From: Methylotuvimicrobium buryatense 5G
Lineage (GTDB): Bacteria > Pseudomonadota > Gammaproteobacteria > Methylococcales > Methylomonadaceae
Assembly (NCBI RefSeq): GCF_000341735.1
Contig: NZ_KB455575.1
Span: forward strand, 3,264,731-3,328,730
Direction of reading: 5' to 3'
DNA length: 64,000 nucleotides
Under the pieces are notes generated by a model. That model was given only the letters and a program-made list of their open reading frames with translations, was not told where the DNA came from and made no database searches. Positions 40,945-50,799 of the stretch are shown here, piece after piece; within the stretch, counting starts at the first letter, position 1; every line of letters starts with the position of its first letter. A program made the translations under genes and the position numbers.

Positions 40945-42765
40945 TTAAGCAGCCGCGGCTCTCGATGCCTTTTTGCGCTCATGTTCCTGCAGCAATTTCT
41001 TACGCAAGCGAATCGATACCGGCGTCACCTCAACCAGTTCGTCTTCATCGATAAACTCCAAGGCTTGCTCCAGCGACATTTTCTGAATCGGCGTTAAAAT
41101 CAGATTCTCGTCGGTTCCCGCCGCTCTGATGTTAGTCAACTGCTTCGCTTTAGTCGGATTCACAACTAAATCGTTGCTGCGGGAATGAATGCCGACCAAC
41201 ATGCCTTCGTACACTTCATCGGCATGCACCAAAAACAACTCGCCACGCTCCTGTAACGCAAACAAGGCATAGGCCAATGCTTTGCCTTGAGCCATCGAGA
41301 CCAACACGCCACGTTTACGCGCACCCAATTCGCCTTTTTTGATAGGTCCGTAATGATCGAATACATGATACAGCAAACCTGAACCTGAGGTCGATGTCAT
41401 GAACTCGGTTTGGAATCCGATTAAACCGCGCGACGGAATCATATACTCCAATCGAATACGGCCTTTGCCGTCCGGCACCATATTCAACAAATCGCCTTTG
41501 CGTTCGCCGAGTTTCTCCATAATCGTACCCTGATGAATTTCCTCTACCTCGATCGTCACGAATTCGAAAGGCTCGCATTTCTCGCCATCGATTTCTTTAA
41601 TAATGACTTCCGGCCGGGACACACCCAATTCGAAGCCTTCGCGGCGCATATTTTCGATCAATACCGATAGATGCAGTTCGCCGCGTCCGGACACTTTAAA
41701 CTTATCCGGGTCGTCGGTATCCTCGACTCTTAATGCGACATTATGCTGTAATTCTTTTTGCAAACGATCGCGAATTTGTCTCGAGGTCAGAAACTTACCT
41801 TCGCGTCCGGCAAACGGCGAGGTGTTGACTTGAAAAGTCATCGTCACGGTCGGCTCGTCGACCGACAAGGCCGGCAGCGCTTCTACCGCATCGGGATGAC
41901 ATAAGGTCTCAGAAATTTCCAGCTTATCGATGCCGGTAAACGCAATGATGTCCCCGGCTTGCGCTTCCGACACTTCGACGCGTTCCAGCCCATGGAAACC
42001 GAAGATTTGTAAAATACGACCTTTTCGGATCGCCCCTTCACGATTGATCAACGTCAACGGCATATTGGTTTTCACCTTACCTCGCTGAATACGTCCAATC
42101 CCGATCACGCCGACATAGGAGTTGTAGTCCAGGCTACTGACCTGCATTTGAAATGGTCCGTCCAAGTCGACAGCAGGCGGACTGACTTTTTCTACGATCG
42201 TTTCGAACAACGGCGTCATATCGCCGTCGGTCGCATCGGAATCCAAACTGGCATAACCATTGAGCGCCGACGCATAGACGATCGGAAAATCCAATTGCTC
42301 ATCGGTCGCGCCAAGACGGTCGAACAAGTCGAAGGTTTGATCGACCACCCAATCCGGACGAGCGCCGGGGCGGTCGATTTTATTGATCACGACAATCGGT
42401 TTTAAACCCAATGCAAACGCTTTTTGCGTCACGAAACGAGTTTGCGGCATCGGCCCATCGACGGCGTCGACTAGCAGCAAAACCGAATCGACCATCGATA
42501 ATACGCGCTCTACTTCTCCGCCGAAATCGGCATGGCCTGGGGTATCGACGATATTAATATGATAGCCGTTCCAATCCAACGCGGTATTTTTGGCCAGAAT
42601 CGTAATACCCCGTTCTTTTTCAATGTCGTTCGAATCCATGATCCGCTCGGAAACCTTTTCATGGCTCTTGAACGTGCCGGATTGTTGCAACAATTTATCG
42701 ACCAAGGTGGTTTTGCCGTGGTCTACGTGCGCAATGATTGCGATATTTCTTAAATTTTCGATCAC
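40945..42765 (-). CDS. typA: Ribosome-associated GTPase TypA/BipA
   Basis: 606 residues, full length. EF-G-like GTPase: P-loop [10 protein letters not shown] (about 12-21), switch motif [30 protein letters not shown]-terminal domains include the family-specific end with [10 protein letters not shown]. Acts in 50S assembly and stress adaptation. ATG 42765; ends 8 bp from the sRNA terminator on the other strand. Confidence 0.96.
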   Translation of the reverse strand: MIENLRNIAIIAHVDHGKTTLVDKLLQQSGTFKSHEKVSERIMDSNDIEKERGITILAKNTALDWNGYHINIVDTPGHADFGGEVERVLSMVDSVLLLVDAVDGPMPQTRFVTQKAFALGLKPIVVINKIDRPGARPDWVVDQTFDLFDRLGATDEQLDFPIVYASALNGYASLDSDATDGDMTPLFETIVEKVSPPAVDLDGPFQMQVSSLDYNSYVGVIGIGRIQRGKVKTNMPLTLINREGAIRKGRILQIFGFHGLERVEVSEAQAGDIIAFTGIDKLEISETLCHPDAVEALPALSVDEPTVTMTFQVNTSPFAGREGKFLTSRQIRDRLQKELQHNVALRVEDTDDPDKFKVSGRGELHLSVLIENMRREGFELGVSRPEVIIKEIDGEKCEPFEFVTIEVEEIHQGTIMEKLGERKGDLLNMVPDGKGRIRLEYMIPSRGLIGFQTEFMTSTSGSGLLYHVFDHYGPIKKGELGARKRGVLVSMAQGKALAYALFALQERGELFLVHADEVYEGMLVGIHSRSNDLVVNPTKAKQLTNIRAAGTDENLILTPIQKMSLEQALEFIDEDELVEVTPVSIRLRKKLLQEHERKKASRAAAA

Positions 42766-42866
42766 TTAAATAAACTCTGATGATTAATGAATTATGCGGC
42801 AACCTGTACTCGTGAATTGAGAAGTCAGTCGCCGAATATTGAGAAAGGCAAGTTGTGAATGGTTAG

Positions 42867-43259
42867 TTAGCTTTGTTCCCACGGTAGATTATGAAAGCGC
42901 CAACCTCCCAGGTTACCGCGATGTTTGTCGTCGTCGAGAGGTCCTTCGAAGCCTTCCAATATATTGATAGGACGAGAATACCCTGCCGCCTCCAAGGCAG
43001 CCGCCGCATCCAACGATCGCTGCCCGCTTCGGCACAGCAACAACACAGGCGCATTTTTATCGGGAACCGCTTCAGCTGCCTGCTCGACAAACGCGGTATT
43101 GACTTGCCAATCCGGATATTCTTTCCATGGAATATGAACCGCACCGATCGGGTGACCGACGTGGCTATATTCCATTTTGGTCCTGACATCGACCAGTACG
43201 GCGCTCTGGTCGGTTTGCAATAATTGCCAAGCTTGTTTCGGTTCTAAATTTTCTACCAT
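42867..43259 (-). CDS. Rhodanese-like domain protein
   Basis: 130 residues, a single rhodanese domain. The active-site loop LLLCRSGQRS contains the catalytic Cys; DVRTKMEYSHVGHPIGAVH is the entry motif. Single-domain rhodaneses carry sulfane sulfur to acceptors such as tRNA-thiolation or Fe-S enzymes. No signal peptide. Stands alone between typA and a methyltransferase gene. Confidence 0.9.
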   Translation of the reverse strand: MVENLEPKQAWQLLQTDQSAVLVDVRTKMEYSHVGHPIGAVHIPWKEYPDWQVNTAFVEQAAEAVPDKNAPVLLLCRSGQRSLDAAAALEAAGYSRPINILEGFEGPLDDDKHRGNLGGWRFHNLPWEQS

Positions 43260-43368
43260 AATGGAATCGATCGGCTAAGTTTAGCAAATGACGTTAAAGG
43301 GGTGTTGTTCAAACAGATCGCAACGGATTCAATTTTTCGATCTTAGGCCCGTTAGAATTTGAATAAAA

Positions 43369-43956
43369 TTATCTTTTCCTACCAATGAATTGAGCTTCAT
43401 TCCTGAGCCCTAAACCTATGCTGCCTACCGATCCGTTTTCCCGATAATAAATCAGCTTTAATTCGGCAAATAATTCCAATAATTCGCCCTCAGCTAATAA
43501 AAAGTCGGGATTATTCGGCCCTCTTTCAACGACTTTCTCGCGGGTATACGTCTGATAAAATAACAAACCGCCGGGATTCAACGCGCCTATTATCGCATCA
43601 CACAGACTCCGGTCAAGAAATCGACTGATAACAATGACATCGAAACGATAGCCGAAGAAAGATTTTTTATCGATAGCGCATTGCTTTGCCTGAATAGCCA
43701 AGCCTTTCTTGTCGGCATCATCTTGTAATTTTTCTACCGCTACGGTCGATATATCCCAGGCAAAAACAGCCAAGCCTGCCGTCGCAAGCAATCGAGCATT
43801 AGCGCCTAATCCGCAAGCCAAATCCAAAGCCGCACCATTTTGCGGCAACAAAAATGCATTACCCGATAAAACCTCAGCCGGCCGGTAATCCGAAATCTCG
43901 CCCAGCCGGTAAACGGCATCCCATTTTGCCGAAATTGCTGCCTTAGATTCCGTCAA
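43369..43956 (-). CDS. Class I SAM-dependent methyltransferase (TehB-like fold)
   Basis: 196 residues from a TTG at 43956, preceded by AGGCGG; the open frame continues upstream inside the LysR gene. SAM motif ALDLACGLGANARLLA and motif II VFAWDIS are clear; later FDVIVISRFLDR and NPGGLLFYQTY fit the catalytic fold. Substrate unknown; small thiopurine/tellurite-type (TehB) enzymes are the nearest pattern. It overlaps the 3' end of the LysR gene by 14 bp, so the two are probably coupled. Confidence 0.8.
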   Translation of the reverse strand: MTESKAAISAKWDAVYRLGEISDYRPAEVLSGNAFLLPQNGAALDLACGLGANARLLATAGLAVFAWDISTVAVEKLQDDADKKGLAIQAKQCAIDKKSFFGYRFDVIVISRFLDRSLCDAIIGALNPGGLLFYQTYTREKVVERGPNNPDFLLAEGELLELFAELKLIYYRENGSVGSIGLGLRNEAQFIGRKR

Positions 43957-44848
43957 TACCAATCCGCCTGGGCAACCATTCCTGTAAAAAATCCAAAAAC
44001 TTTCTGACCTTGGTAGACAAATATTTTCGATGCGGATAAACGGCATGTATCTCCAGGGGCGCCAATCCATAATCTTCCAATACCGGCATTAACTTACCTT
44101 TTTCGATATCCTTACCGACGATATACCTGGGTAACATCACCATTCCCAATCCCTCTATCGCGCCGACTCGAATCGGATCGGCCACGTTGGCGACTATGCG
44201 TCCTTTCACCTTGATCATCAAATCACCGTAAGGCCCCTTGAACCGCCATTGATCCCTCGGCGGAATCGACCAATTGACCAAACAACTATGATCGGTCAAG
44301 TCCTCGGGCGTTTTAGGAATGCCATATTGTTGAAAATAACCCGGAGCACCGCATACCACTAACGGAGAACTGGCGAGTTTGCGCGCAATCATACTGGAAT
44401 CTTCAACGCCGCCCAAATTTATCGCGAGATCAATGCCCTCATCAATCAGGTCACCCATATTGCCTTGCAAAATGATAGTCACCTCCAGATCGGGATACAA
44501 CTTGAGAAACTCCGATATCGCCGGCGCAATCTGGGTGGCGCCGATGACTTGCGGCGCACTGATTTTCAGCGTTCCGCGCGGCTCGGTCTGCAGTTGCGTT
44601 ACCGTAGCTTCCATTTCTTCGATATCATCCAATACCTGTTGGCAACGTTCCAGATACGATGCGCCCATTTCTGTCAGACTCAGACTTCGCGTGGTTCTAT
44701 TAAACAGACGGGTGCCTAAATGTTCTTCCAATTGCATGATATGTTTGGTTGCCATAGCTCTCGAAATATCCAAATCGCGCGCGCCGCCGGCAAAACTACC
44801 GGCCTTTGCCACCCGAACGAAAACATTCATACTGGTTAATTTGTCCAT
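43943..44848 (-). CDS. LysR family transcriptional regulator
   Basis: 301 residues. Winged helix at 1-60 (FVRVAKAGSFAGGARDLDIS, then LEEHLGTRLFNRTTRSLSLT) and a periplasmic-binding-like effector domain with SAPQVIGATQIAPA and DLAINLGG. The target is unknown; overlapping the methyltransferase suggests co-expression rather than the usual divergent target. Effector not predictable. Confidence 0.92.
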   Translation of the reverse strand: MDKLTSMNVFVRVAKAGSFAGGARDLDISRAMATKHIMQLEEHLGTRLFNRTTRSLSLTEMGASYLERCQQVLDDIEEMEATVTQLQTEPRGTLKISAPQVIGATQIAPAISEFLKLYPDLEVTIILQGNMGDLIDEGIDLAINLGGVEDSSMIARKLASSPLVVCGAPGYFQQYGIPKTPEDLTDHSCLVNWSIPPRDQWRFKGPYGDLMIKVKGRIVANVADPIRVGAIEGLGMVMLPRYIVGKDIEKGKLMPVLEDYGLAPLEIHAVYPHRKYLSTKVRKFLDFLQEWLPRRIGIDGI

Positions 44849-45126
44849 TTATCTCTCTTTGAGTTTCAAATGCTCGAGTCAACAGCTTAACCCGTTGCTC
44901 ACGATAATTCCGTTTTAGAATCGCTCCGCGACCACAATACACAACTACCGCTTGCCATTTATTTCATTTTTACTTAATATTCGCGGCGCTATAATAGCGC
45001 CTTAAGCGAAATTTCAAGACTCCATCTTCCAAATAAACGTCTCGATAGATTAGTCTCAAGAAAAAGAGACTATTTTGCATGCCTTTTGTTTCTAATCAAG
45101 AAACAATTTATCAACAAATCACCCTA
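44849..45126. other. Intergenic region, nothing recognised
   Basis: 278 AT-rich bases upstream of lysR (minus strand) and of the small RNA promoter (plus strand). It should contain the lysR promoter. I see no repeat or gene. Confidence 0.5.
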
Positions 45127-45154
45127 TTGTCTGCTGAAATAATCTCTGTATAGT
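45127..45154 (+). promoter_or_regulatory. Predicted promoter of the CCTCC small RNA
   Basis: -35 TTGTCT (45127-45132), 16-bp spacer, -10 TATAGT (45149-45154). It is the best sigma-70 match upstream of the terminator at 45377-45402 and would start a transcript near 45160. Confidence 0.6.
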
Positions 45155-45159
45155 ATTTC

Positions 45160-45402
45160 CCAAGTCCGCTGCAAAACTTCATTGCCTCACTAATAGTCAA
45201 CGATATCCATGCATCGGAGACCCCTGATTAGTTGAATTTAACTGCAACTTGCTGGAATGCCATCGAATTGATAGAAAATTCCTATGCAGATTCGTTTACC
45301 ATGTTCTAACCCTCCTGGTGTAGTACCAACAAGCAGTTCCTCCTCAAAACTCTGCTTGATTTTTCACCTCCCTCTGCCTCCAAGCATTGGGAGGTTTTTT
45401 TT
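45160..45402 (+). ncRNA. Candidate ~240-nt small RNA with four CCTCC motifs
   Basis: Between lysR and the dehydratase gene, both on the minus strand, the plus strand has a promoter, a structured body and a Rho-independent terminator (CCTCC 45377-45381 with GGAGG 45390-45394, then eight T). CCTCC occurs at 45311, 45339, 45367 and 45377. The second lies in the loop of a 7-bp hairpin CAAGCAG/CTGCTTG (45330-45336 with 45352-45358). ACTAAT/ATTAGT (45189-45194 with 45227-45232) can close a 5' hairpin. No good ORF. Exposed CCUCC could pair with Shine-Dalgarno sequences, as in known anti-SD small RNAs. No known family was recognised. Confidence 0.7.
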
Positions 45403-45408
45403 GCCTCT

Positions 45409-47406
45409 TTAATCATGCTCGGCTATTTTTTCTAAATAATTCGACAATGTATTATTCGCGGCAGAACTATTCGTCGAGCAGTTGAATAACCAATCGTCGA
45501 TATCGCATTGGGGCGAAAAACCCGATACCGCTTGTTTCAAAATCATCCGGACTTGCCTATAGTCGTCAACTAATGCAGCCTGCTCCATTGCCGACAACAA
45601 TTTTTCAAGCTCATTCCAAGCAATAACCTCTTCTTCGGCCCGCATGATACGCGGATGGTCGGTTACGGAAACATTGTCGCCTATCAATAGCTCTTCATAG
45701 AGCTTTTCTCCCGATCGCAAACCAGTATATACAATCTCGATATCGCCGTCAGGTCGCGCATCACCCTTGACCGTTAAACCGCTAAGCTTGATCATACGTT
45801 TCGCCAAGTCCAAAATCTTGACCGGTTCGCCCATGTCCAAGACAAAAACATCGCCGCCCTGACCCATTGCTCCTGCCTGTATCACCAATTGGGCAGCTTC
45901 CGGTATCGTCATGAAATAGCGAATGATTTTCGGATCGGTCACAGTCACCGGCCCGCCCTTGGCAATTTGTTCACGGAATAACGGCACCACAGAGCCCGAC
46001 GAGCCCAACACATTGCCGAAACGCACCATCGTAAAACGCGTTGTCCGCAGCTTTTGGTTTTCAATGCTTAAGGCCTGCAGAATCAGCTCGGCAAAGCGCT
46101 TGGTCGCCCCCATCGTATTGGTTGGACGTACCGCCTTATCGGTCGAAATTAATACGAAAGTCTCTACATTCGCTTCGATAGCGGCGCGGGCGGTATGTAA
46201 AGTGCCGAATATATTATTCCGTACCGCTTCGCCCGGGTTTTTCTCAACCATCGGCACATGCTTATAAGCGGCGGCATGATAGATCGTTTGCACACCGAAT
46301 GCCCGGCAAATTTTTTCTACTCGACTCCCGTTAACCACCGACCCGAGAACGGCAATGATTTGCGTATCGACAACATCCGATTTTGCCAAATAAAGATTTA
46401 ACTCCCTCTCGATCTCATAGAGCGCAAACTCGCATCGCTCGAATAAAATCAATGTCTTTGGTTGCAATTGAATAATTTGTCTGCACAACTCCGAGCCGAT
46501 CGAACCGCCGGCACCGGTGACCATAACCTTTTTCCCGGCCGTATTGGCGGTCAATAAAGTCTGATCCGGAACCACGGCATCCCGACCCAGCAAATCGGCT
46601 ATATCCACCTCTTGCAATTCATCGAACGTCACCTTCCCTTGCGCAATATCGGACATTCCCGGCATTGACCGAACATGGACCGGAAAAGGCTCCAATAGGC
46701 GAATAATCTCGCTCCTCCGGCTTCTGGCAACCGACGGCATCGCCAACAGAATATCGGTAACGGCAAATTTATCGATTAAATAACTTAACGCGGTAAACGG
46801 ATGAATCTTAACGCCGTTAACTTTTTGCCCATGCAACATGCCATTGTCGTCAATAAATGCAATCGGCCGAAAATCATGGCCATGTGCTAATGCCGAAGAC
46901 AATTGCACACCTGCACTTCCTGCCCCATAAATAATGACATTATTGCGGCGACACAATTCCGGATCGGCACTCCTTGCCATACGCGCATATTGCTCGCCAA
47001 ACCACCATCGCGCCATAAACCGGCTCCCGCCGGCAAAGAACAATATGATCAACCAATTCAGCGGTGGCACCGTTCTCGGCACCAACCCGACTCTCAATTG
47101 AAATACTAAGGCGGCAAATATCAACGCATACAAAGTGACCGCTTGAACGATCGTCGCTAACGCTCTGACGCCGATATAACGAATAATCGCCCGGTACAGA
47201 CCCATTCTGATAAAAATCGGAATGACAATACAGGGAGCCAATACGAACAAAACCCAAACACGGTCTTCAGGAACATAAAACTCACCAAAACGCAAAGAAA
47301 ACGCCAGCCACAGCGCGAAGACCGCAAAAAAAACGTCCGCAGTCATCGTTATCGCCGCTTTTTTAGGGCGCGATAATCTTAAAAACCAGTCCGCTAAATT
47401 TTCCAT
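45409..47406 (-). CDS. wbpM: Membrane-bound UDP-sugar 4,6-dehydratase (WbpM/FlaA1/PglF type)
   Basis: 665 residues from ATG 47406 (GGAAGGG upstream); an earlier start adds 14 residues. About four N-terminal membrane helices, a first Rossmann fold with GAGSAGVQL, and a catalytic SDR domain with VTGAGGSIGSE, HAAAYKHVP and STDKAVRPTNTMGATKR. Such enzymes convert UDP-GlcNAc to a 4-keto-6-deoxy sugar, the entry to QuiNAc/FucNAc or bacillosamine-type sugars. This is the promoter-distal end of the glycan cluster. The exact product cannot be read from sequence. Confidence 0.88.
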   Translation of the reverse strand: MENLADWFLRLSRPKKAAITMTADVFFAVFALWLAFSLRFGEFYVPEDRVWVLFVLAPCIVIPIFIRMGLYRAIIRYIGVRALATIVQAVTLYALIFAALVFQLRVGLVPRTVPPLNWLIILFFAGGSRFMARWWFGEQYARMARSADPELCRRNNVIIYGAGSAGVQLSSALAHGHDFRPIAFIDDNGMLHGQKVNGVKIHPFTALSYLIDKFAVTDILLAMPSVARSRRSEIIRLLEPFPVHVRSMPGMSDIAQGKVTFDELQEVDIADLLGRDAVVPDQTLLTANTAGKKVMVTGAGGSIGSELCRQIIQLQPKTLILFERCEFALYEIERELNLYLAKSDVVDTQIIAVLGSVVNGSRVEKICRAFGVQTIYHAAAYKHVPMVEKNPGEAVRNNIFGTLHTARAAIEANVETFVLISTDKAVRPTNTMGATKRFAELILQALSIENQKLRTTRFTMVRFGNVLGSSGSVVPLFREQIAKGGPVTVTDPKIIRYFMTIPEAAQLVIQAGAMGQGGDVFVLDMGEPVKILDLAKRMIKLSGLTVKGDARPDGDIEIVYTGLRSGEKLYEELLIGDNVSVTDHPRIMRAEEEVIAWNELEKLLSAMEQAALVDDYRQVRMILKQAVSGFSPQCDIDDWLFNCSTNSSAANNTLSNYLEKIAEHD

Positions 47407-47533
47407 GCTCTTTAACCCTTCCAAAATGAAACTCACCGAATTGCTCAACGTGCCGGTTATACCTGATCCGAATCGAAGCTGCTAACATCAAGTATTTCCG
47501 ATCGAAAAACTTGCATGCTGATCGGCAGTTTTG

Positions 47534-49090
47534 TCATACACCGGCTCCGAGCGTTTCGATGTCGAACCCGACTACCGAACGACTTTCCTTGCTGAATTCA
47601 ACGCCGATCAAATGTATCGGTATCCTTTCGGCTTTATATTTCTCGGTGTAGTTCTTATTCTTCAATTGCCGTAAGGCTTTGCCTTCCGGCACCAGTTCCA
47701 CAACCTTGAATTCGAATAGATAGATTTGCCCGTTGAAATGCACTGTCATGTCGATACGGCCATGATTGGTCGCGTCTTCGAGCGTGACGGTCAAGCCCAA
47801 CGCCGCGAAGTAGCTATAGAACACGGTCGCATAGTATCCTTCGTATTGCGCGATCGGGTTGTTGCGGTACCAATCGTGCGGAATGCCGGTGTAAAAGGCC
47901 GTGAATAAGTTTTGAAGACCTTCGAAATCGTTAACCAGCAATAAATCGTATAATTGACCGGCCTGCCTGCCGTAACGTGCCGGATCGACGGTCAAGGCTT
48001 GCAGCAGAACGCCGTTCAGACTCGCCTTCACTTCCAGATTCGGATACCCCAATGTCACTTGCGTCATCCCGGGTAAATTCCGCGACGATACGATTGTCAA
48101 ATAACCGGTTTGGAACAATAAAGCTTCGCTGGCGATATGATCGACATCGAAAGTCGACAGTAAGGTTTCGGTCGCCAACAGTTTTTCGAAATCCGGCGTG
48201 AAAAAACCCCGTTGCATCAGCAGATCCACCAAAAAGGTCGGCGTGCCGGTCTCGAACCAGTAAGGTTTGAATTCACGCGTATCGAACAGAAGCAATAGAT
48301 CAAAAGGATTATAAACCGCCTCGCCCAGCCAATTGTAACCATTGTACCAATCCCTGATTTTGCCCCGTTCAAGGCCTTGCAATTCCGGCGCGAATACCGT
48401 GTCGAGATCGGCTTCGGTATAACCGCATACCGCCGAATAGCGTTTGTCGACGGTGATATCCTGTAGATTATTCAAGCCCGAAAACAAGCTAACCTTGCTG
48501 AATTTGGATACGCCGGTCAAAAACGCAAAGCGGATATGCGCATCTTGCCCCTTGATCACCGAGTATAGATTGCGCAAGCCATCGCACATCTGCCGGGCGA
48601 TGTCCGGGTTAGTAATGTTGTCGAGTATCGGTTTGTCGTATTCGTCGATTAATACAACCGCGCGTTGACCGTATTTTTGATGCGCCAACCTGATCATTTC
48701 TGAAAAATTACCGGAAATACTCGGCTGTTGAGGATCGATATCCAATTGTTTTCTATTGAAATCCAGAATTTCTCCGATTTTCTCATCCAAATCGGCTCGG
48801 CTCTGCAGCACACCTTCGGCAAAACTAATCCGAATCACCGGATACTGCTTAGCCCAATCCCATTTATCATGACAATAAAGCCCTTGAAACAATACTTCTT
48901 TGCCGGCAAATAATTCGGCCAGCGTGTCGAGAAACAAAGATTTACCAAAGCGCCTCGGTCGCGACAGAAAATAATATTTACCTTCGACCGCAAGCTTCAA
49001 CGCATAAGCTGTCTTGTCGACATAGTAACAATCGTCTTCGCGTATTTCGCAGAAGGTTTGTATACCGATCGGAAGCTTTTTTCGCGTCAT
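47534..49090 (-). CDS. AAA-ATPase-like protein with C-terminal PD-(D/E)XK nuclease domain
   Basis: 518 residues from ATG 49090 (frame opens at GTG 49102). N-terminus LPIGIQTFCEIR, then FLSRPRRFGKSLFLDTLAEL (a Walker-A variant), VLIDEYDKPILDN as Walker B. The C-terminal IDMTVHFNGQIYLFEFKV shows the D...E-x-K pattern of PD-(D/E)XK folds. This multi-copy family is widespread with no settled function and is often linked to mobile DNA. It sits inside a glycan cluster with no sugar-related motif, so it is probably an inserted gene. Confidence 0.83.
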   Translation of the reverse strand: MTRKKLPIGIQTFCEIREDDCYYVDKTAYALKLAVEGKYYFLSRPRRFGKSLFLDTLAELFAGKEVLFQGLYCHDKWDWAKQYPVIRISFAEGVLQSRADLDEKIGEILDFNRKQLDIDPQQPSISGNFSEMIRLAHQKYGQRAVVLIDEYDKPILDNITNPDIARQMCDGLRNLYSVIKGQDAHIRFAFLTGVSKFSKVSLFSGLNNLQDITVDKRYSAVCGYTEADLDTVFAPELQGLERGKIRDWYNGYNWLGEAVYNPFDLLLLFDTREFKPYWFETGTPTFLVDLLMQRGFFTPDFEKLLATETLLSTFDVDHIASEALLFQTGYLTIVSSRNLPGMTQVTLGYPNLEVKASLNGVLLQALTVDPARYGRQAGQLYDLLLVNDFEGLQNLFTAFYTGIPHDWYRNNPIAQYEGYYATVFYSYFAALGLTVTLEDATNHGRIDMTVHFNGQIYLFEFKVVELVPEGKALRQLKNKNYTEKYKAERIPIHLIGVEFSKESRSVVGFDIETLGAGV

Positions 49091-49157
49091 TTTGTTAAGC
49101 ACTATTTAATAAAACGGTAGGCCGGATTAGCAAAGCGTCATACGCAAACATCATGAT

Positions 49158-50204
49158 TCAATCATTAGTCGTGCCGGCGCCAAGCTTCAGAACTGCAACA
49201 CACAAAGGCGCCATCGCAACGATACAGATCAACGGTGCCCAAGCTTCGTACACCACCGACACATAAGCCCAAGGCAGTAACCAAAACACATTTATCGCCA
49301 GCACGCTTTGCGTTACCTTTTTATGCGAATTTAAGCGCCTCGATAATATCTGATAGGCATGACTCCGGTGAGCCTGATACCAAATTTCCCCTCTCATTAT
49401 TCGTCGACATAATGTTGTCGTGGCATCGACAATGAATACCGACATTAAAATCCACCAACACCACATATTCAGCCCCCCACTTATTGAGGTCATTAGGGCC
49501 ATCAAACCTAAGATAAATCCCAAAAATCCGCTACAAGCATCACCCATGAAAATCTTCGCCGGCGGCCAATTCCATACTAAAAAACCGCCTACGCAAGCGG
49601 CCAATAATAATGTAATCAATGCCCAATACATTTGACCTTGCAGCCCCAGCAGCAAAACGGCCGCACCTGCCGTCGTCATTGCCTCAACACCCGCGAGCCC
49701 ATCGATACCATCCATGAAGTTATAAAGGTTCAATAACCAAACGAGCATCAAGCTATAGAAAAAAAACAAAATTATCGAACTATCCAAGACCCAGGAAAAC
49801 AATTGTATCCCCGGCAATTCCGGTAGCAAGAACAATGCGCCGGTTGCCGCGATAAAATGCACCAAAAAACGCCATTTAGCCGCCAACGGTTGATGATCAT
49901 CCCAAAAACCAATTCCGGCAATCAAAGCACTTGACAGAATCAACACAGCTATGGTATGAGGGTCTGCCTCCAGTTCATAAATAACCGTTAACCCTATAAT
50001 GGTGGATAAAAAGACAATAACAACAGCGAAACCACCTCCTCTAGGCGTCGGAACATCATGCGAACTTCGTAAATTTGGAATATCTATCAATCTTTTTTTT
50101 AGTGCGTATCGCCTAATTAGCCCAGTTAACAGATAACTTGCCGTAAAAACATATAAACATAATGCTATCGTTAAAACCATAATCAACCTATGACTGCCTA
50201 TCAT
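49158..50204 (-). CDS. WecA/MraY-family polyprenyl-phosphate sugar-phosphate transferase
   Basis: 348 residues with about ten helices. Conserved DxxN motif LYNFMDGIDGLAGVEAM, the acidic FMGDACSGFLGF and the loop IPNLRSSHDVPTPRGGG are diagnostic. It loads a HexNAc-1-phosphate on undecaprenyl phosphate as the first step of glycan assembly. Together with the dehydratase this resembles WbpL-WbpM pairs that start with FucNAc/QuiNAc, but sugar specificity is inference. Confidence 0.9.
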   Translation of the reverse strand: MIGSHRLIMVLTIALCLYVFTASYLLTGLIRRYALKKRLIDIPNLRSSHDVPTPRGGGFAVVIVFLSTIIGLTVIYELEADPHTIAVLILSSALIAGIGFWDDHQPLAAKWRFLVHFIAATGALFLLPELPGIQLFSWVLDSSIILFFFYSLMLVWLLNLYNFMDGIDGLAGVEAMTTAGAAVLLLGLQGQMYWALITLLLAACVGGFLVWNWPPAKIFMGDACSGFLGFILGLMALMTSISGGLNMWCWWILMSVFIVDATTTLCRRIMRGEIWYQAHRSHAYQILSRRLNSHKKVTQSVLAINVFWLLPWAYVSVVYEAWAPLICIVAMAPLCVAVLKLGAGTTND

Positions 50205-50344
50205 TGAGGCAAGCTCTTAATGAATAGCTGTTTGCCAAAAACCGGCAACAACAATCTGCATTCGACTTATTTTGATTGATAAGTCTCATCAATGAGTTAA
50301 ATCTACAACGACGGGTTTCCCCTAGCGCAGCCTCATTGCATTTA
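50205..50344. other. Intergenic spacer upstream of the WecA-like gene
   Basis: 140 bases with no gene recognised. An 80-codon minus-strand frame covers it but runs on into the dispersed repeat, so I reject it. The spacer ends at the repeat beginning at 50345. Confidence 0.5.
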
Positions 50345-50776
50345 GAATTTCGTGATAAATAACGCCCTGAAACTATGAGCTTTGTTGAGGTTTCGGTAAC
50401 TCGTTTGACAGGACGCAGTGAACCCAGCACCTAAATTATTCAAGATAGTTAACCATAGCCAATGGATAGAATTTAGGTGCTGGGCGAATACGTCCATGTA
50501 GGCTTGACGGCGGCGACTGATTGCCATGGATGGCGTGTATTAGGGCACCAACAGTAGGCGCTTTAGGCGATGCAGGGCAGAAAAATGCTCCTGCATTTTC
50601 TGCATTCATTACATCCATGTAACTCAGCAATTGCCGAGGAGCAAAAATCTACAAACGCCATGGATGGCGTGAATGCAGATTTTGCAGGAGCAAAAACCTG
50701 CCCTGCCGCCGACACCTGCCAATCGAGCTACCGAAACCTCCATAAAATAGGGACGTCATTTTCGACCAAATCCTAA
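50345..50776 (+). repeat. Dispersed repeat, expanded copy (left flank of a two-gene module)
   Basis: Starts TAGAATTTCGTGATAAATAACG like the copy at 31883, has the same hairpin AGCACCTAAATT/AATTTAGGTGCT (50426-50437 with 50470-50481), and ends at GACCAAATCCTAAG. An extra ~200-bp central segment (CATGGATGGCGTG, GCAGATTTTGCAGGAGC and related) is shared with 52936-53143 in inverted orientation and with 5705-5790. No gene. Confidence 0.85.
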
Positions 50777-50799
50777 GAAGGGAATAACACCCCTTTTTG

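Noticed and set aside
45280-45402. Minus-strand CsrB-like RNA with GGAGG motifs
   Set aside because: The strong T-run terminator is on the plus strand only; on the minus strand this stretch is simply downstream of the dehydratase gene.
50188-50776. Minus- and plus-strand ORFs of 60-80 codons before the epimerase gene
   Set aside because: They coincide with the dispersed repeat and match the translations of other repeat copies.
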